Shown here in pieces: positions 1-8,571 of a stretch of 42,855 bases of DNA. The stretch covers positions 1 through 42,855 of the forward strand of contig CALBXK010000294.1 in NCBI GenBank assembly GCA_937890535.1, written 5' to 3'. How positions within the stretch are numbered: position 1 is the first letter of the stretch; every line of letters begins with the position of its first letter. The DNA is from an uncultured Spartobacteria bacterium (GTDB lineage Bacteria > Verrucomicrobiota > Verrucomicrobiia > Chthoniobacterales > Terrimicrobiaceae). A program made the position numbers and the translations under genes. The notes below the pieces were generated by a model. It ran no database searches. It was given only the letters and a program-made list of their open reading frames with translations, and had not been told where the DNA came from.

Positions 1-60
1 CAGCAATATTCCGGAGAATGAAGGCAACATTGGGCCGATAATTGGGCATGGAAGAGAATG

Positions 61-205
61 ATGAGCCGACCGTAGGGAGACAAAACCCTACGCGGAAGCG
101 TAATCTGAAAGAGGGCTGCAAAATGTTTGGTCTGGGAAGACAAACGAAAGGCAGGCTTTAGCCTGATAGCCCGAGGGGGAGCCGAAGGCGAATCAATTAT
201 GAAGG
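61..205 (+). ncRNA. Candidate structured RNA, family unknown
   Basis: This stretch folds into several consistent stems when read on the plus strand. TAGGG (73-77) pairs with CCCTA (86-90). CGC-GGAA-GCG (91-100) is a stem with a GNRA loop. GGGCT (113-117) pairs with AGCCC (168-172) and encloses two hairpins: GTTT-(G)-GTCT with loop GGGA and its partner at 138-145, and CAGGC-TTTA-GCCTG (152-165). GCC-GAA-GGC (181-189) follows. GNRA-type loops appear only on the plus strand, which fixes the orientation. It ends about 80 bases before the start of the exported protein at 288, so it could be a leader or a free RNA. I do not recognise the family; an IS200/IS605-type or HEARO-like guide RNA, a group II intron piece or a riboswitch are all possible. 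The 5' end may lie upstream of position 61. Confidence 0.4.
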
Positions 206-287
206 GGAAAAAATTTGCCTTTGAGTGGACTTCCCGTTTGCCTGCCGGGGAAAAAGCTGGGACGGTGGGTCTCGAAACTCTGGAATC

Positions 288-842
288 ATGTTTGCAAGCC
301 AAGCCAAGAAAATCTTTTCCGTCCGATCGACAGCGGCCTTCCTGATGACTCTCTCGGTGCTGGCGGGGATGCCGGCAGCGAGCCTTGCCCAGACGGCCAG
401 TCCGACCCCGGACGATACTGCGGCGAAACGGGGGACGTGGACGGCGGAGCTTCCGGGCGGCAAGTACATCGTGATGCTTTCGGCGATCACCTCGATCAGT
501 CAACATGAATACGTCGTTGACGGTGCCGCGCGCGTCACGGAAGTGAACATCAATACCTTCGGCACGATGAAGGCCCGATTCTATTTTATTGGCCCCAACA
601 CCCCTCAAGCCCCCGGGGGCATCGGACAAAGCGCAATCGATCTCCTGGAGGAAAAAACCACCGAGGCGATGGGTCGCGTCGCGGGCGATGACGTGTGGGA
701 GAAAGTTATGAAAAGCTATCCGGTGACGACCCATGCCGGCACCATCGAATACCGGATCGGCAGCCTGGAGACGCTGGAAAAACTCTTTAAGAGCGTGGAG
801 AGGTCATGGCTTGGCCGGAAGGCGGGAAAATTCAAGCCTTGA
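288..842 (+). CDS. Exported protein of unknown function
   Basis: The product has 184 residues and I do not recognise a family. The start at ATG 288 is chosen because it places a clean signal peptide at the N-terminus: a basic stretch (SQAKK), a hydrophobic core (AFLMTLSVLAGM) and an ALAQ-like cleavage site near residue 30 (SLAQ). An in-frame ATG at 225 would add 21 polar residues that spoil this signal. The mature part is soluble-looking with no cysteine pair and no further membrane segment, so it is probably periplasmic. It lies 43 bases upstream of purF in the same direction, but nothing in the sequence ties it to purine synthesis. Confidence is good that it is a gene and low for any function. 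Confidence 0.7.
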   Translation: MFASQAKKIFSVRSTAAFLMTLSVLAGMPAASLAQTASPTPDDTAAKRGTWTAELPGGKYIVMLSAITSISQHEYVVDGAARVTEVNINTFGTMKARFYFIGPNTPQAPGGIGQSAIDLLEEKTTEAMGRVAGDDVWEKVMKSYPVTTHAGTIEYRIGSLETLEKLFKSVERSWLGRKAGKFKP

Positions 843-885
843 ATCATCTGATCGCAGTCTCCATTTTGCCGCCTCCTTCGATCCC

Positions 886-2328
886 GTGCCTCTGAAAACA
901 ATACCCACCCACGAATGCGGAGTCTTTGCGGTTCACGGTCATCCCGATGCCGCGATGTTGACCTACTATGGCCTTTTTGCGCTCCAGCATCGGGGACAGG
1001 AGAGCGCCGGCATTGTCACAGCCAAGGACGTGGAGGGCGTCTTCACGACCCACAAGGACATGGGCTTGGTTTCGCAGGTCTTCAAGCCCGCGGATCTGGA
1101 ACGCCTCACCGGCAACCGCTCCGTCGGGCATGTACGCTATTCGACCACCGGATCGAGCAATTTGAAAAATGCCCAACCGCTGGTGGTCAATACCTCCCGC
1201 GGCCAGCTCGCGATCGCGCACAACGGGAATTTGGTCAATGCCGCCCTGCTCCGTGAGGAACTGGAGGCAAAGGGCTCCATTTTTCAAACCACGGCGGACA
1301 GCGAGATCATTCTTCATCTTTTGGCCCAGCCGCGAGGCAATGGGGGTGGGCTTTCGGCTCTGCGACGCATCGAGGGGGCGTTCACTATTGTATTGATGGG
1401 AGAGCGCGAGATTATCGGGTTTCGTGACCCCCACGGTTTCCGTCCACTGTGTTTGGGAAAGAAGGAAGGGGCCTATATTTTGTCTTCGGAGAGCTGTGCC
1501 TTTGATCTGATTCAGGCTGAGTTTGTGCGGGATATCGAGCCAGGCGAAGTCGTCATCATCGATGCCGATGGCGTCCGGTCCGAGTTTCCCTTTCGCGCCT
1601 CCCGGAGTGCGTTTTGCATTTTTGAATATGTCTATTTTGCCCGTCCGGACAGCAATATCGGCGGGATCAATGTGAGCAAAGTGCGGGTGGAGATGGGGCG
1701 CGAATTGGCCCGTCAGCATCCCGTCGAGGCGGACCTGGTGGTGCCCGTGCCAGACTCCGGCATCTATGCGGCGCTGGGAGTGTCCGAAGAGTTGGGAGTT
1801 CCGTATTATCCCGCCTTCGTGCGCAATCACTACATTGGCCGCACCTTTCTTCAACCCAGTCAGCAGATCCGAGATTTTCATGTGCGGGTGAAGTTGAATC
1901 TGGTGGGCGAGGCGGTGAAGGGCAAAAGGGTGGTGGTGGTGGACGATTCGATTGTGCGGGGAACGACCGCCCGCTCCCGGGTCGTCAACCTCCGCGAAGC
2001 CGGAGCCAGCGAGGTGCACATGCGGATCAGTTGCCCGCCGCACAAGCATGCCTGCCACTACGGCATTGATTTTCCCGACCCCTCGAAATTGCTCGCCAAT
2101 CAATGCGACGAGGAAGCGATCCGAAAATATCTCGGGGCGGATTCCATCGGATATCTCGATGTGGCGGGAATGATCCGCGCTACGAAGCACCCCGCAGAAA
2201 GTTTCTGCACGGCGTGTTTCACGGGGGATTATCCCGTGCCCTACGACGAGCGATTTGACAAATATGTGATGGAACAACGGGCCCACCGGGCCGGACTGCT
2301 GGAGAAAGAGGAGCCCCGTTTGTTGTGA
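886..2328 (+). CDS. purF: Amidophosphoribosyltransferase PurF
   Basis: PurF makes 5-phosphoribosylamine from PRPP and glutamine, the first committed step of purine synthesis, in the cytoplasm. The protein has 480 residues, close to the Bacillus subtilis enzyme. The N-terminal half is the Ntn glutaminase: GTG 886 gives a 10-residue propeptide before the catalytic cysteine of ECGVF (Cys11), which is expected to be exposed by self-cleavage. Cys244, Cys390, Cys441 and Cys444 (FCTACF) fit the four [4Fe-4S] ligands of the B. subtilis-type enzyme. The C-terminal PRPP site is VVVVDDSIVRGTT. An in-frame ATG at 733 would overlap the upstream gene and add an unrelated tail, so GTG 886 is preferred. The last bases overlap purM (GTGA), which implies coupled translation. 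Confidence in function is very high. Confidence 0.97.
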   Translation: MPLKTIPTHECGVFAVHGHPDAAMLTYYGLFALQHRGQESAGIVTAKDVEGVFTTHKDMGLVSQVFKPADLERLTGNRSVGHVRYSTTGSSNLKNAQPLVVNTSRGQLAIAHNGNLVNAALLREELEAKGSIFQTTADSEIILHLLAQPRGNGGGLSALRRIEGAFTIVLMGEREIIGFRDPHGFRPLCLGKKEGAYILSSESCAFDLIQAEFVRDIEPGEVVIIDADGVRSEFPFRASRSAFCIFEYVYFARPDSNIGGINVSKVRVEMGRELARQHPVEADLVVPVPDSGIYAALGVSEELGVPYYPAFVRNHYIGRTFLQPSQQIRDFHVRVKLNLVGEAVKGKRVVVVDDSIVRGTTARSRVVNLREAGASEVHMRISCPPHKHACHYGIDFPDPSKLLANQCDEEAIRKYLGADSIGYLDVAGMIRATKHPAESFCTACFTGDYPVPYDERFDKYVMEQRAHRAGLLEKEEPRLL

Positions 2329-3347
2329 AAAAAAAGAAAGTAAAAGCCTACGCGCAGGCCGGGGTCGATGTCGATTTGGGGAACGTGGTCAAACGGGGCA
2401 TTCAAGCTCTGGTGCGATCCACCCATGGGCCGGAGGTGTTGGGCCGTATCGGCGGATTTGGGGGATTGTTTCGGGCCGATTTCAAGGCCATGAAGGATCC
2501 CGTGTTGGTTTCCAGCGTGGATGGAGTGGGTACCAAATTGAAGGTGGCCTTCGCGACAAACCGGCACGACACCGTCGGTCAGGATTTGGTCAACCATTGC
2601 ATCGACGACATTGCGGTGCTCGGAGCGCGCCCGCTGTTTTTTCTTGATTACATCGCCTCCGGGGAGCTGAAGCCGAAGGTTTTCACACAATTGCTGCGGG
2701 GATTTTCCAAGGCGTGCAAGGCCGGAAGTTGCGCCTTGGTCGGCGGGGAGACGGCGCAGATGCCGGGAATGTATCAGAAAGGGGAATACGATCTTGCCGG
2801 CACCATCGTCGGAGTGGTGGACCGGCCTCTGATGCTGGACGGATCGAAGGTCCGGGCCGGCGATGTTCTCATCGGACTGCCGGCGAATGGTCTCCATACC
2901 AATGGATATTCCCTGGCGCGAAAAGTCCTCTTTGAGACCATGGGCCTGAAGACCTCCTCGCGCCTTCCGGGGCTGCGTTTGAACCTCGGTGCGGAATTGC
3001 TCCGGGTGCATAAAAATTATCAACCGCTCATGGCCTCATTGCCGAAGGGTCTTCTCCATGCGGCGGCCCACATCACCGGCGGGGGATTAATCGACAACCT
3101 GCCGCGGGTCTTGCCCCCGGGGTGTCAGGCGAACATCCGTTGTGCCTCCTGGACCGTGCCCCCCCTCTACCGGGCCATCGAAAAGGGCGGGCGCATTGAT
3201 GGGGAGGAAATGTATCAAGTCTTCAATATGGGCATCGGGATGGTTCTGATTGTGAAAAAGGCACGAGCCGCAGAAGCGCAAAAATTGACGCGCGGGAAGA
3301 TCATCGGCGAGATCGCCAAAGGCTCCCGGGGCGTGGTGCTCGGGTGA
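2325..3347 (+). CDS. purM: Phosphoribosylformylglycinamidine cyclo-ligase PurM
   Basis: PurM closes the imidazole ring to form aminoimidazole ribotide, the fifth step of purine synthesis, using ATP. The 340-residue product matches the family length. It opens with the family signature YAQAGVDVDLGN, followed by GGFGGLF, DGVGTK and the DDIAVLGARPLFFLDY stretch of the active site, and later GLPANGLHTNGYSLAR and HITGGGLIDNLPR. The start is GTG 2325, whose TG is shared with the TGA of purF, so the two genes form a tight purF-purM operon. The C-terminus ends at 3347 with a normal domain boundary. A piece of an unrelated gene follows immediately. Confidence 0.97.
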   Translation: MKKKKVKAYAQAGVDVDLGNVVKRGIQALVRSTHGPEVLGRIGGFGGLFRADFKAMKDPVLVSSVDGVGTKLKVAFATNRHDTVGQDLVNHCIDDIAVLGARPLFFLDYIASGELKPKVFTQLLRGFSKACKAGSCALVGGETAQMPGMYQKGEYDLAGTIVGVVDRPLMLDGSKVRAGDVLIGLPANGLHTNGYSLARKVLFETMGLKTSSRLPGLRLNLGAELLRVHKNYQPLMASLPKGLLHAAAHITGGGLIDNLPRVLPPGCQANIRCASWTVPPLYRAIEKGGRIDGEEMYQVFNMGIGMVLIVKKARAAEAQKLTRGKIIGEIAKGSRGVVLG

Positions 3348-3353
3348 CGGGAA

Positions 3354-3500
3354 AGGCGTGGTTCTGGCAACCTGATTCGAGCGTTGGTGGAACTCATCAA
3401 GGACCACGGCGGGAATGTCGTCACCAGCCAGACCGTGGAACAAATCCTTATCGAGGGCGGCGGGGCGGCGGGGCCTCACCGGGCTCGGGGACACTGTTAG
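3354..3500 (+). pseudogene. Fragment of an FAD-dependent (CrtI/phytoene desaturase-like) oxidoreductase
   Basis: In reading frame 3, just after purM, the sequence encodes about 48 residues ending at TAG 3498-3500. They include NLIRALVELIKDHGG and NVVTSQTVEQILIEGG. This matches the segment of phytoene-desaturase-like FAD oxidoreductases in which a helix is followed by the beta strand of the second FAD-contacting motif. There is no start codon, no FAD-binding GxGxxG and no C-terminal part, so it can only be a remnant. The identification rests on pattern memory of that segment and is tentative. It suggests a deletion or rearrangement just downstream of purM. Confidence 0.35.
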
Positions 3501-3578
3501 CCCAGAAACTCTTGGCCGAAAACACGAAGTAGAAAAAGGGCACAGTCCGGTCAGGATCTCAGCTTGCCTCGGGGTTCT

Positions 3579-3707
3579 TTACTGCTCTTCTTCGAGGACC
3601 ATCGAATCGCGGATGATGCCCAGACGGGGATTACTAAGGACGTCCGGCAACTCCTCTACGCGATCCAAAATTCCCGCGCGAAGGGCGCGAATGGTTTCCC
3701 TCGACAC
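3579..3707 (-). CDS. Possible small protein or gene remnant, 42 residues
   Basis: The minus strand has an open stretch from GTG 3707 to TAA 3579. It encodes VSRETIRALRAGILDRVEEL followed by PDVLSNPRLGIIRDSMVLEEEQ, a helix-rich, protein-like sequence. An in-frame TAG lies four codons upstream of the GTG, so the reading frame could also be the tail of a decayed gene. I recognise no family. It lies between the oxidoreductase fragment and the Phd/VapC pair, in about 430 bases (3348-3782) that otherwise hold no convincing gene. Plus-strand alternatives over the same bases look less protein-like. Confidence 0.25.
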   Translation of the reverse strand: MSRETIRALRAGILDRVEELPDVLSNPRLGIIRDSMVLEEEQ

Positions 3708-3767
3708 CCTCTATCGACAGAGCGTTTCAGCAATCACTCGGTGCATCTTGACAATGGCATGATCTAG

Positions 3768-4399
<632 letters not shown>

Positions 4400-4544
4400 T
4401 GGCCTTCGCATGATTGCGATCGTCGGAACGATGAACAATAAACAATAACTTCTCACAAAAAAAGGACTTCATTTTTTGGATAATTGTGCTTTCCTCAACG
4501 ATTGTCCTGACCGTTTTTGACTAATTCGCGGATAAAAATAATTC

Positions 4545-5189
4545 ATGCTACCTGATTCCTTAGATTGTCCGGCCACGGTGCCGCCGTCCTTGTTGACGCG
4601 CCGTGGTGCGGTCCGCCTCCTGGCGCTTTCCAGCGCCAGTCTTTTGGCTGGCACCCAATCCTCGGACGCTTTTTGGGATTTCTTCGCCAGTTTGGGCGGC
4701 ACTCCCTCGGGCACGTTGGAACGCCTCCACATTCCCCTGGAGTGGAAGGGAATTCTTGGATCTCGTCTGCCCGCCTACGCCGACTATCTCCAAAAGGCCC
4801 GGTTGAAACACTTTACGGTGCGGCAAGTGATCGAACCCCACATTCACAAACGGGGCCGGGTACAAAACACCCTCCCTCCCCGCGCCATGTGGGCCAACCT
4901 CCGATCCACTCTCAAGGTCATCGATGCCCTCGCCGACCGGCTGGATGTGGATGTGGATCGCTGCGTGTCCGCCTATCGGTCGCCCGCCTACAATGCGAGG
5001 TGCCGCGGAGCCAAGCGGAATTCCTACCACACCCGCAACAACGCCATCGACATCGTCTTTCCCTGCTCCCCCGGCAAGGTGGCGGCCATGGCCCGTGCCA
5101 TGCGCGCATCCGGTCTCTACAAAGGCGGCGTGGGACGCTATTCTGGATTCACCCACGTCGACACCCGGGGCAAGAACGTCGACTGGTAG
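4545..5189 (+). CDS. Tat-exported M15-type (YcbK/MepK-like) murein peptidase
   Basis: The 214-residue protein resembles the DUF882/peptidase M15A group, which cleaves peptide cross-links in peptidoglycan. The zinc ligands fit the family: His162 and Asp169 in SYHTRNNAIDIVF, and His204 with Asp206 in FTHVDTRG. The core (residues about 90-214) begins with an RVQNTLPPRAMWANL stretch, in which the family places an Arg-rich helix. The N-terminus carries a twin-arginine signal, LTRRGAVRLLALSSASLLAG, which predicts export by the Tat system to the periplasm, as reported for other members of this family. It stands alone, with about 145 untranscribed-looking bases before it and 190 after it. Confidence 0.8.
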   Translation: MLPDSLDCPATVPPSLLTRRGAVRLLALSSASLLAGTQSSDAFWDFFASLGGTPSGTLERLHIPLEWKGILGSRLPAYADYLQKARLKHFTVRQVIEPHIHKRGRVQNTLPPRAMWANLRSTLKVIDALADRLDVDVDRCVSAYRSPAYNARCRGAKRNSYHTRNNAIDIVFPCSPGKVAAMARAMRASGLYKGGVGRYSGFTHVDTRGKNVDW

Positions 5190-5381
5190 GGAAAAAACTG
5201 GCCGATCCAAGCCGGGTAAAGAATCATCTCTGGGGAACTGGGGATTTGCGGGTAAATCCAAGGTCCAAGAGGGGAGCGGTCACCCCCGGCGCCGACCAGG
5301 GCGATGCCAGCATCCTCAAGATCGGGCTGACGCGAACGGCGGAGGGGGAATAAAAAATGGCCTCTGGGGCTCCCAAATTAT

Positions 5382-6098
5382 ATGAAGTTCGGTGTTCTGC
5401 TGCTGACGTGCCTCATGGCTGGACCTCCTCTTTGGTCGGAAATCAGATTCGAGAGCGCCGAATCACAAACCAACCTGCTGGAACTTTTCACTTCTGAGGG
5501 ATGCAGTAGTTGCCCGCCGGCGGAAACCTGGTTCGGATCGCTGCAAAACGAAGCCGGGCTGTGGAAATCTTTCGTTCCCGTCGCTTTTCATGTGGACTAT
5601 TGGAACTCTCTCGGCTGGCACGATCGCTATTCGTCGCCCGTATTCACCCGCCGGCAACGTGTTTACGGTGCATTGTGGAACGCCGGGTCGATCTATACTC
5701 CGGAGTTCGTCCTCAATGGCCAAGAATGGAGTCGCACGGGCGGAACCCCTCCTGTGCCTTCTGGAAAACGCCCGGGCCGACTCCGGGTTACGGTCGGGGG
5801 AGATTCGACAGTCACTGTTCGCTTTCAACCTTTGACCGGATCCCGATTCGTGGCCCACATCGCGCCCCTCACAGGCGGCGTCACCGAGGTTCGCGCCGGA
5901 GAAAATGCCGGTCGAAAATTGAGACATGAATTCGTCGCCCTGGCCCTTCTTTCCGCGCCACTCGAATCGGCTGGAGGCGGCACCTTCGAGGCGCATTTGA
6001 CACTTCCCGAAAAACTCTCCGCCAACGCTCTCGCCGCCTGGGTGTCCTCCCCGGATGATCCCGTGCCTCTTCAGGCGACGGGCGGAATTCTCAAATAG
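5382..6098 (+). CDS. DUF1223 family, thioredoxin-like exported protein
   Basis: The 238-residue protein has a signal peptide (residues 1 to about 19) and then the DUF1223 hallmark LLELFTSEGCSSCPPAE, with a thioredoxin-like CSSC pair near residues 41-44. Family motifs AFHVDYWNSLGW, RYSSPVFTRRQRVYG and SIYTPEFVLNG follow in the usual order. The biochemical role of DUF1223 is not established; the CxxC motif and fold suggest a periplasmic redox or secretion-linked function. The start at ATG 5382 fits the signal peptide. The 190 bases upstream (5190-5381) contain nothing I can identify. Confidence 0.85.
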   Translation: MKFGVLLLTCLMAGPPLWSEIRFESAESQTNLLELFTSEGCSSCPPAETWFGSLQNEAGLWKSFVPVAFHVDYWNSLGWHDRYSSPVFTRRQRVYGALWNAGSIYTPEFVLNGQEWSRTGGTPPVPSGKRPGRLRVTVGGDSTVTVRFQPLTGSRFVAHIAPLTGGVTEVRAGENAGRKLRHEFVALALLSAPLESAGGGTFEAHLTLPEKLSANALAAWVSSPDDPVPLQATGGILK

Positions 6099-6217
6099 CG
6101 GGGCAGTTTGCTGAACGACTGGTCTCTGGCTAGCCCAAAAAAGGAAAATAGGTTGCGAAAGGAGAGGGATGCACCCATTTGGTGAGCGGTTGTTCCTGTC
6201 CAAGTTGCCTCCTATCC

Positions 6218-6261
6218 ATCCTGTAAATCTTGTTAATCCTGTCACTCCCCGTTTTTAGGGT
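6218..6261 (-). repeat. Partial copy of a stop-codon-linked interspersed repeat
   Basis: Read on the minus strand, this begins directly after the TGA (6261-6263) of the phosphatase gene with CCCTAAAAACGGG and continues through GACAGGATTAACAAGATT. The same CCCTAAAAACGGG core opens the longer copy at 10112-10210 and occurs at 35378-35390. The GACAGGATTA part is also seen just before the core at 35368-35377. It is therefore a truncated or composite member of the same repeat family. Confidence 0.6.
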
Positions 6262-7514
6262 CAGCGGCCGATTTTGATCACGGAGACGTCGTCATCAAAT
6301 TCGTCACCCACCTGGATGGAACGTACCGCGGCAATAACGTCCTTGGCGGAGGGGGAGGTTCGTAAGGTTTCTACGAATTGATCGTAGGTGCCCATGGTGT
6401 TGTCGGGCAGGCGGACTTCGTAAATTCCGTCGCTGAAGACGTAGAGCTGCGAGCCGGCGGGAAAAATTGTTTCATCGGTTTCATAGGTCGGCTCTTCGAA
6501 ACACCCGGTCGGGAGTCCGGGAGATCCGAGGGTCTCGGTTTCCCCATTGGGTTTGACGATCACGGCCGGAGGGTGACCCGCAGCGCAAAAGCGCAACTTA
6601 CCCGTCGAGATCTCCAACACGCCATACCAAGTGGTGAAATACAACCCGCCATTTTTCTCCATGGGAAACATGCTATTGAGAGATTGGAGGACCTGATCCG
6701 GTTGCAGGAAATCGGTGTTAGGCATGGCCCCGGTGCGCATCACATTCATGGCGGATACGGAGAGGAGGGCCGATCCCACGCCATGCCCGCAGACATCAAG
6801 GAGGTAGATCGCGAAATGATCGCTGTCCACCCAGTGATAACCAAAGCTGTCGCCTCCGAGGGTGGAGGAAGGAAGAAATTCCCAGCTTGTGGTCACCGGG
6901 GTCTCCATATCGACGGGGAGGAGGGAGGTGACGTAGGCGAGGGCTTCGTCGAGTTGTTGATTCACCTGCTTCTGACTATTGAGGAGGGCATCCTTGGTTT
7001 GGAGGAGATCTTCCTGCATTCGGATGACATCGCCCAGATGGAGTTCGCGTTCCGCAATGGTACCGAGTTGCTTGAGGATTTGGATCTCTTCCGCGCTGAG
7101 TTCCCGCGGTTTGGCGTCCATTAGGCAGAGGGTGCCAATATTGTGTCCGCCCGGTCCGCGCAGGGGCAGCCCGGCATAGAAGCGGGTGAAGGGCTCTCCG
7201 ACGACCTGGGGATTATCAACAAATCGTTCGTCCTTGAGCGTATCGGAAATGATAAGAGGCTCATTTTCCAGAATGGCATGGCCACAAAACGAGGTCTCCC
7301 GGCTGCTTTCGCAAAAATCCAATCCCACCCGGGATTTTAGATATTGTTTCGTTTCATCCACCAGGGAAATATAGGAAATCGGGAGATGAAAAATCGTCGT
7401 CGCTAGGCGGGTGACGGAATCGAAGCGTTCCTCCGGCGGCGTGTCCACCAAGCCTAGCGAGCGCAGGCTCGCCAAGCGTTCCGTTTCATTTTCGGGTATC
7501 GCCGGGGCAATCAT
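6261..7514 (-). CDS. GAF-domain PP2C-type phosphatase (RsbU/SpoIIE-like)
   Basis: The 417-residue protein has an N-terminal GAF sensor domain (about residues 10-165, with RETSFCGHAIL and FYAGLPLRGPGGHNIGTLCL typical of the class). A heptad-like linker (about 170-205) follows, then a SpoIIE/PP2C-type serine phosphatase domain (about 215-416). Metal-binding acids are recognisable in GGDSFGYHWVD, LLDVCGHGVGSAL, VFSDGIYE and the C-terminal DEFDDDVSVIKI. Such proteins dephosphorylate anti-sigma-factor antagonists in partner-switching stress pathways, but no partner kinase or STAS protein is encoded nearby. There is no membrane segment, so it should be cytoplasmic. The gene is monocistronic and a repeat follows its stop codon directly. 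Confidence 0.9.
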   Translation of the reverse strand: MIAPAIPENETERLASLRSLGLVDTPPEERFDSVTRLATTIFHLPISYISLVDETKQYLKSRVGLDFCESSRETSFCGHAILENEPLIISDTLKDERFVDNPQVVGEPFTRFYAGLPLRGPGGHNIGTLCLMDAKPRELSAEEIQILKQLGTIAERELHLGDVIRMQEDLLQTKDALLNSQKQVNQQLDEALAYVTSLLPVDMETPVTTSWEFLPSSTLGGDSFGYHWVDSDHFAIYLLDVCGHGVGSALLSVSAMNVMRTGAMPNTDFLQPDQVLQSLNSMFPMEKNGGLYFTTWYGVLEISTGKLRFCAAGHPPAVIVKPNGETETLGSPGLPTGCFEEPTYETDETIFPAGSQLYVFSDGIYEVRLPDNTMGTYDQFVETLRTSPSAKDVIAAVRSIQVGDEFDDDVSVIKIGR

Positions 7515-7596
7515 GGTGTGAGCAGACTAGGTCGAAAGTTTGGTAAAGCAATCCCTCCTCTCTTGGTGGCAGGCTATTGGGCGGGAACGGGGATGT

Positions 7597-7860
7597 CTAA
7601 CCGATGAGCCACCAGAGAAAAGCGGCGAACAAGACCAGCGCAGTTACGACCCAAATCGGATGCACTCGAGGCTGGGTTTCGCCAGAGCCGAATTCCTGTT
7701 CCACAAAGTCGTCGTAGTCGAAGTCCTCCTCGGAGCCGTCCTCCCGCCAGCCAGAGTTATGGTCCGCACCGCACTCCGGACAGGCAAGGGCGCGGGGAGG
7801 AACGTCCTCGCCGCAGACGGGACAAATATCTGGCGGTGGTGGTCGGTGACCAAGGCTCAT
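7597..7860 (-). CDS. Small zinc-ribbon membrane protein
   Basis: The product has 87 residues if started at ATG 7860 (MSLGHRP). It carries a double CxxC zinc ribbon, CPVCGEDVPPRALACPECG, near residues 13-31, then an acidic low-complexity stretch (EEDFDYDDFVEQEFG) and one C-terminal transmembrane helix (WVVTALVLFAAFLWWLIG). It is predicted to be tail-anchored with the zinc ribbon in the cytoplasm. An in-frame start at 7908 would add 16 residues of no clear character. No function is known to me. It is divergent from rplI. Confidence 0.7.
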   Translation of the reverse strand: MSLGHRPPPPDICPVCGEDVPPRALACPECGADHNSGWREDGSEEDFDYDDFVEQEFGSGETQPRVHPIWVVTALVLFAAFLWWLIG

Positions 7861-8046
7861 CTCAAATCTGGAAGAAGAACCAGAGACAGAGGCCACCCGG
7901 CCCGCCAAGGAATTTTTTCATAGAAACACCGTTCTCCTGAACCCTGAAGAGTTCGCACCAGCCATCGGGCATTATTATTTTTTCGATTTCGCGTTGACAT
8001 GGAGCCTGCTGAACGTAAGGTCTCCCTCCCCCACACCAAGGATTTT

Positions 8047-8562
8047 ATGGCTCAATCAGAAGTTATTCTTACGGAAAACATCCCCAACCTCGGCGCGGAA
8101 GCTGACATCGTCAAAATCCGCCGCGGTTACGCACGCAATTTTCTTATCCCGCAGGGCAAGGCACTCGAAGTGACCAAGAGTTCCCTGCGCAAAATCAATC
8201 ACCTCAAGGCAAAACGCGCCGAGCGCGAAGCCCTGGAAGTGACAGCGGCGGAGGAGTTGGCCACCCGCATCAACCGATTCAATCTGAAGTTCGTCCTTGA
8301 AACTGGCGAAACCGGGAAGGCTTTTGGCTCGATTACCGCCAAGGACATTCATGACCGGCTGGTCGCGGAGTTGAAGTCTGTCGAGTTGCCCAAGCATGCC
8401 GTGGTCCTCGACCGCGCCATCAAGGAGAGCGGAGAACACACCGTCCCCGTCAAACTTCATCCCGACGTGACCGCCAAGCTGCGGGTTCTGATTTCTTCGC
8501 CAAAAGTAGTCGCCGAGCCAGCCAGCGAAAGCCAGGGTCGCTCCGACTCGACTCGGGAATAA
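8047..8562 (+). CDS. rplI: 50S ribosomal protein bL9
   Basis: bL9 is an RNA-binding protein of the large ribosomal subunit. The 171-residue product starts at ATG 8047 (MAQSEVILTENIPNLG). It contains the N-domain signature DIVKIRRGYARNFLIPQGKA, the long connecting helix rich in Lys and Glu, and the C-domain (KSVELPKHAV...). An earlier in-frame ATG at 7999 adds 16 residues not seen in the family. A TTGACA (7994-7999) with TAAGGT 16 bases further (8016-8021) is a possible promoter, but the second hexamer is a poor match. It is followed after 9 bases by dnaB, a common rplI-dnaB pairing. Confidence 0.95.
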   Translation: MAQSEVILTENIPNLGAEADIVKIRRGYARNFLIPQGKALEVTKSSLRKINHLKAKRAEREALEVTAAEELATRINRFNLKFVLETGETGKAFGSITAKDIHDRLVAELKSVELPKHAVVLDRAIKESGEHTVPVKLHPDVTAKLRVLISSPKVVAEPASESQGRSDSTRE

Positions 8563-8571
8563 GGCCCCAAT

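Noticed and set aside
844-2286. 480-residue open frame antisense to purF
   Set aside because: It is a GC-rich shadow of purF. It has no recognisable domain, and the composition is explained by the codons on the other strand.
2241-3023. 260-residue open frame antisense to purM
   Set aside because: It spans the purF-purM junction and shows no protein-like features.
7994-8021. Promoter for rplI (TTGACA with TAAGGT)
   Set aside because: The second hexamer matches the -10 consensus at only about three of six positions, so it was not listed as a feature of its own.
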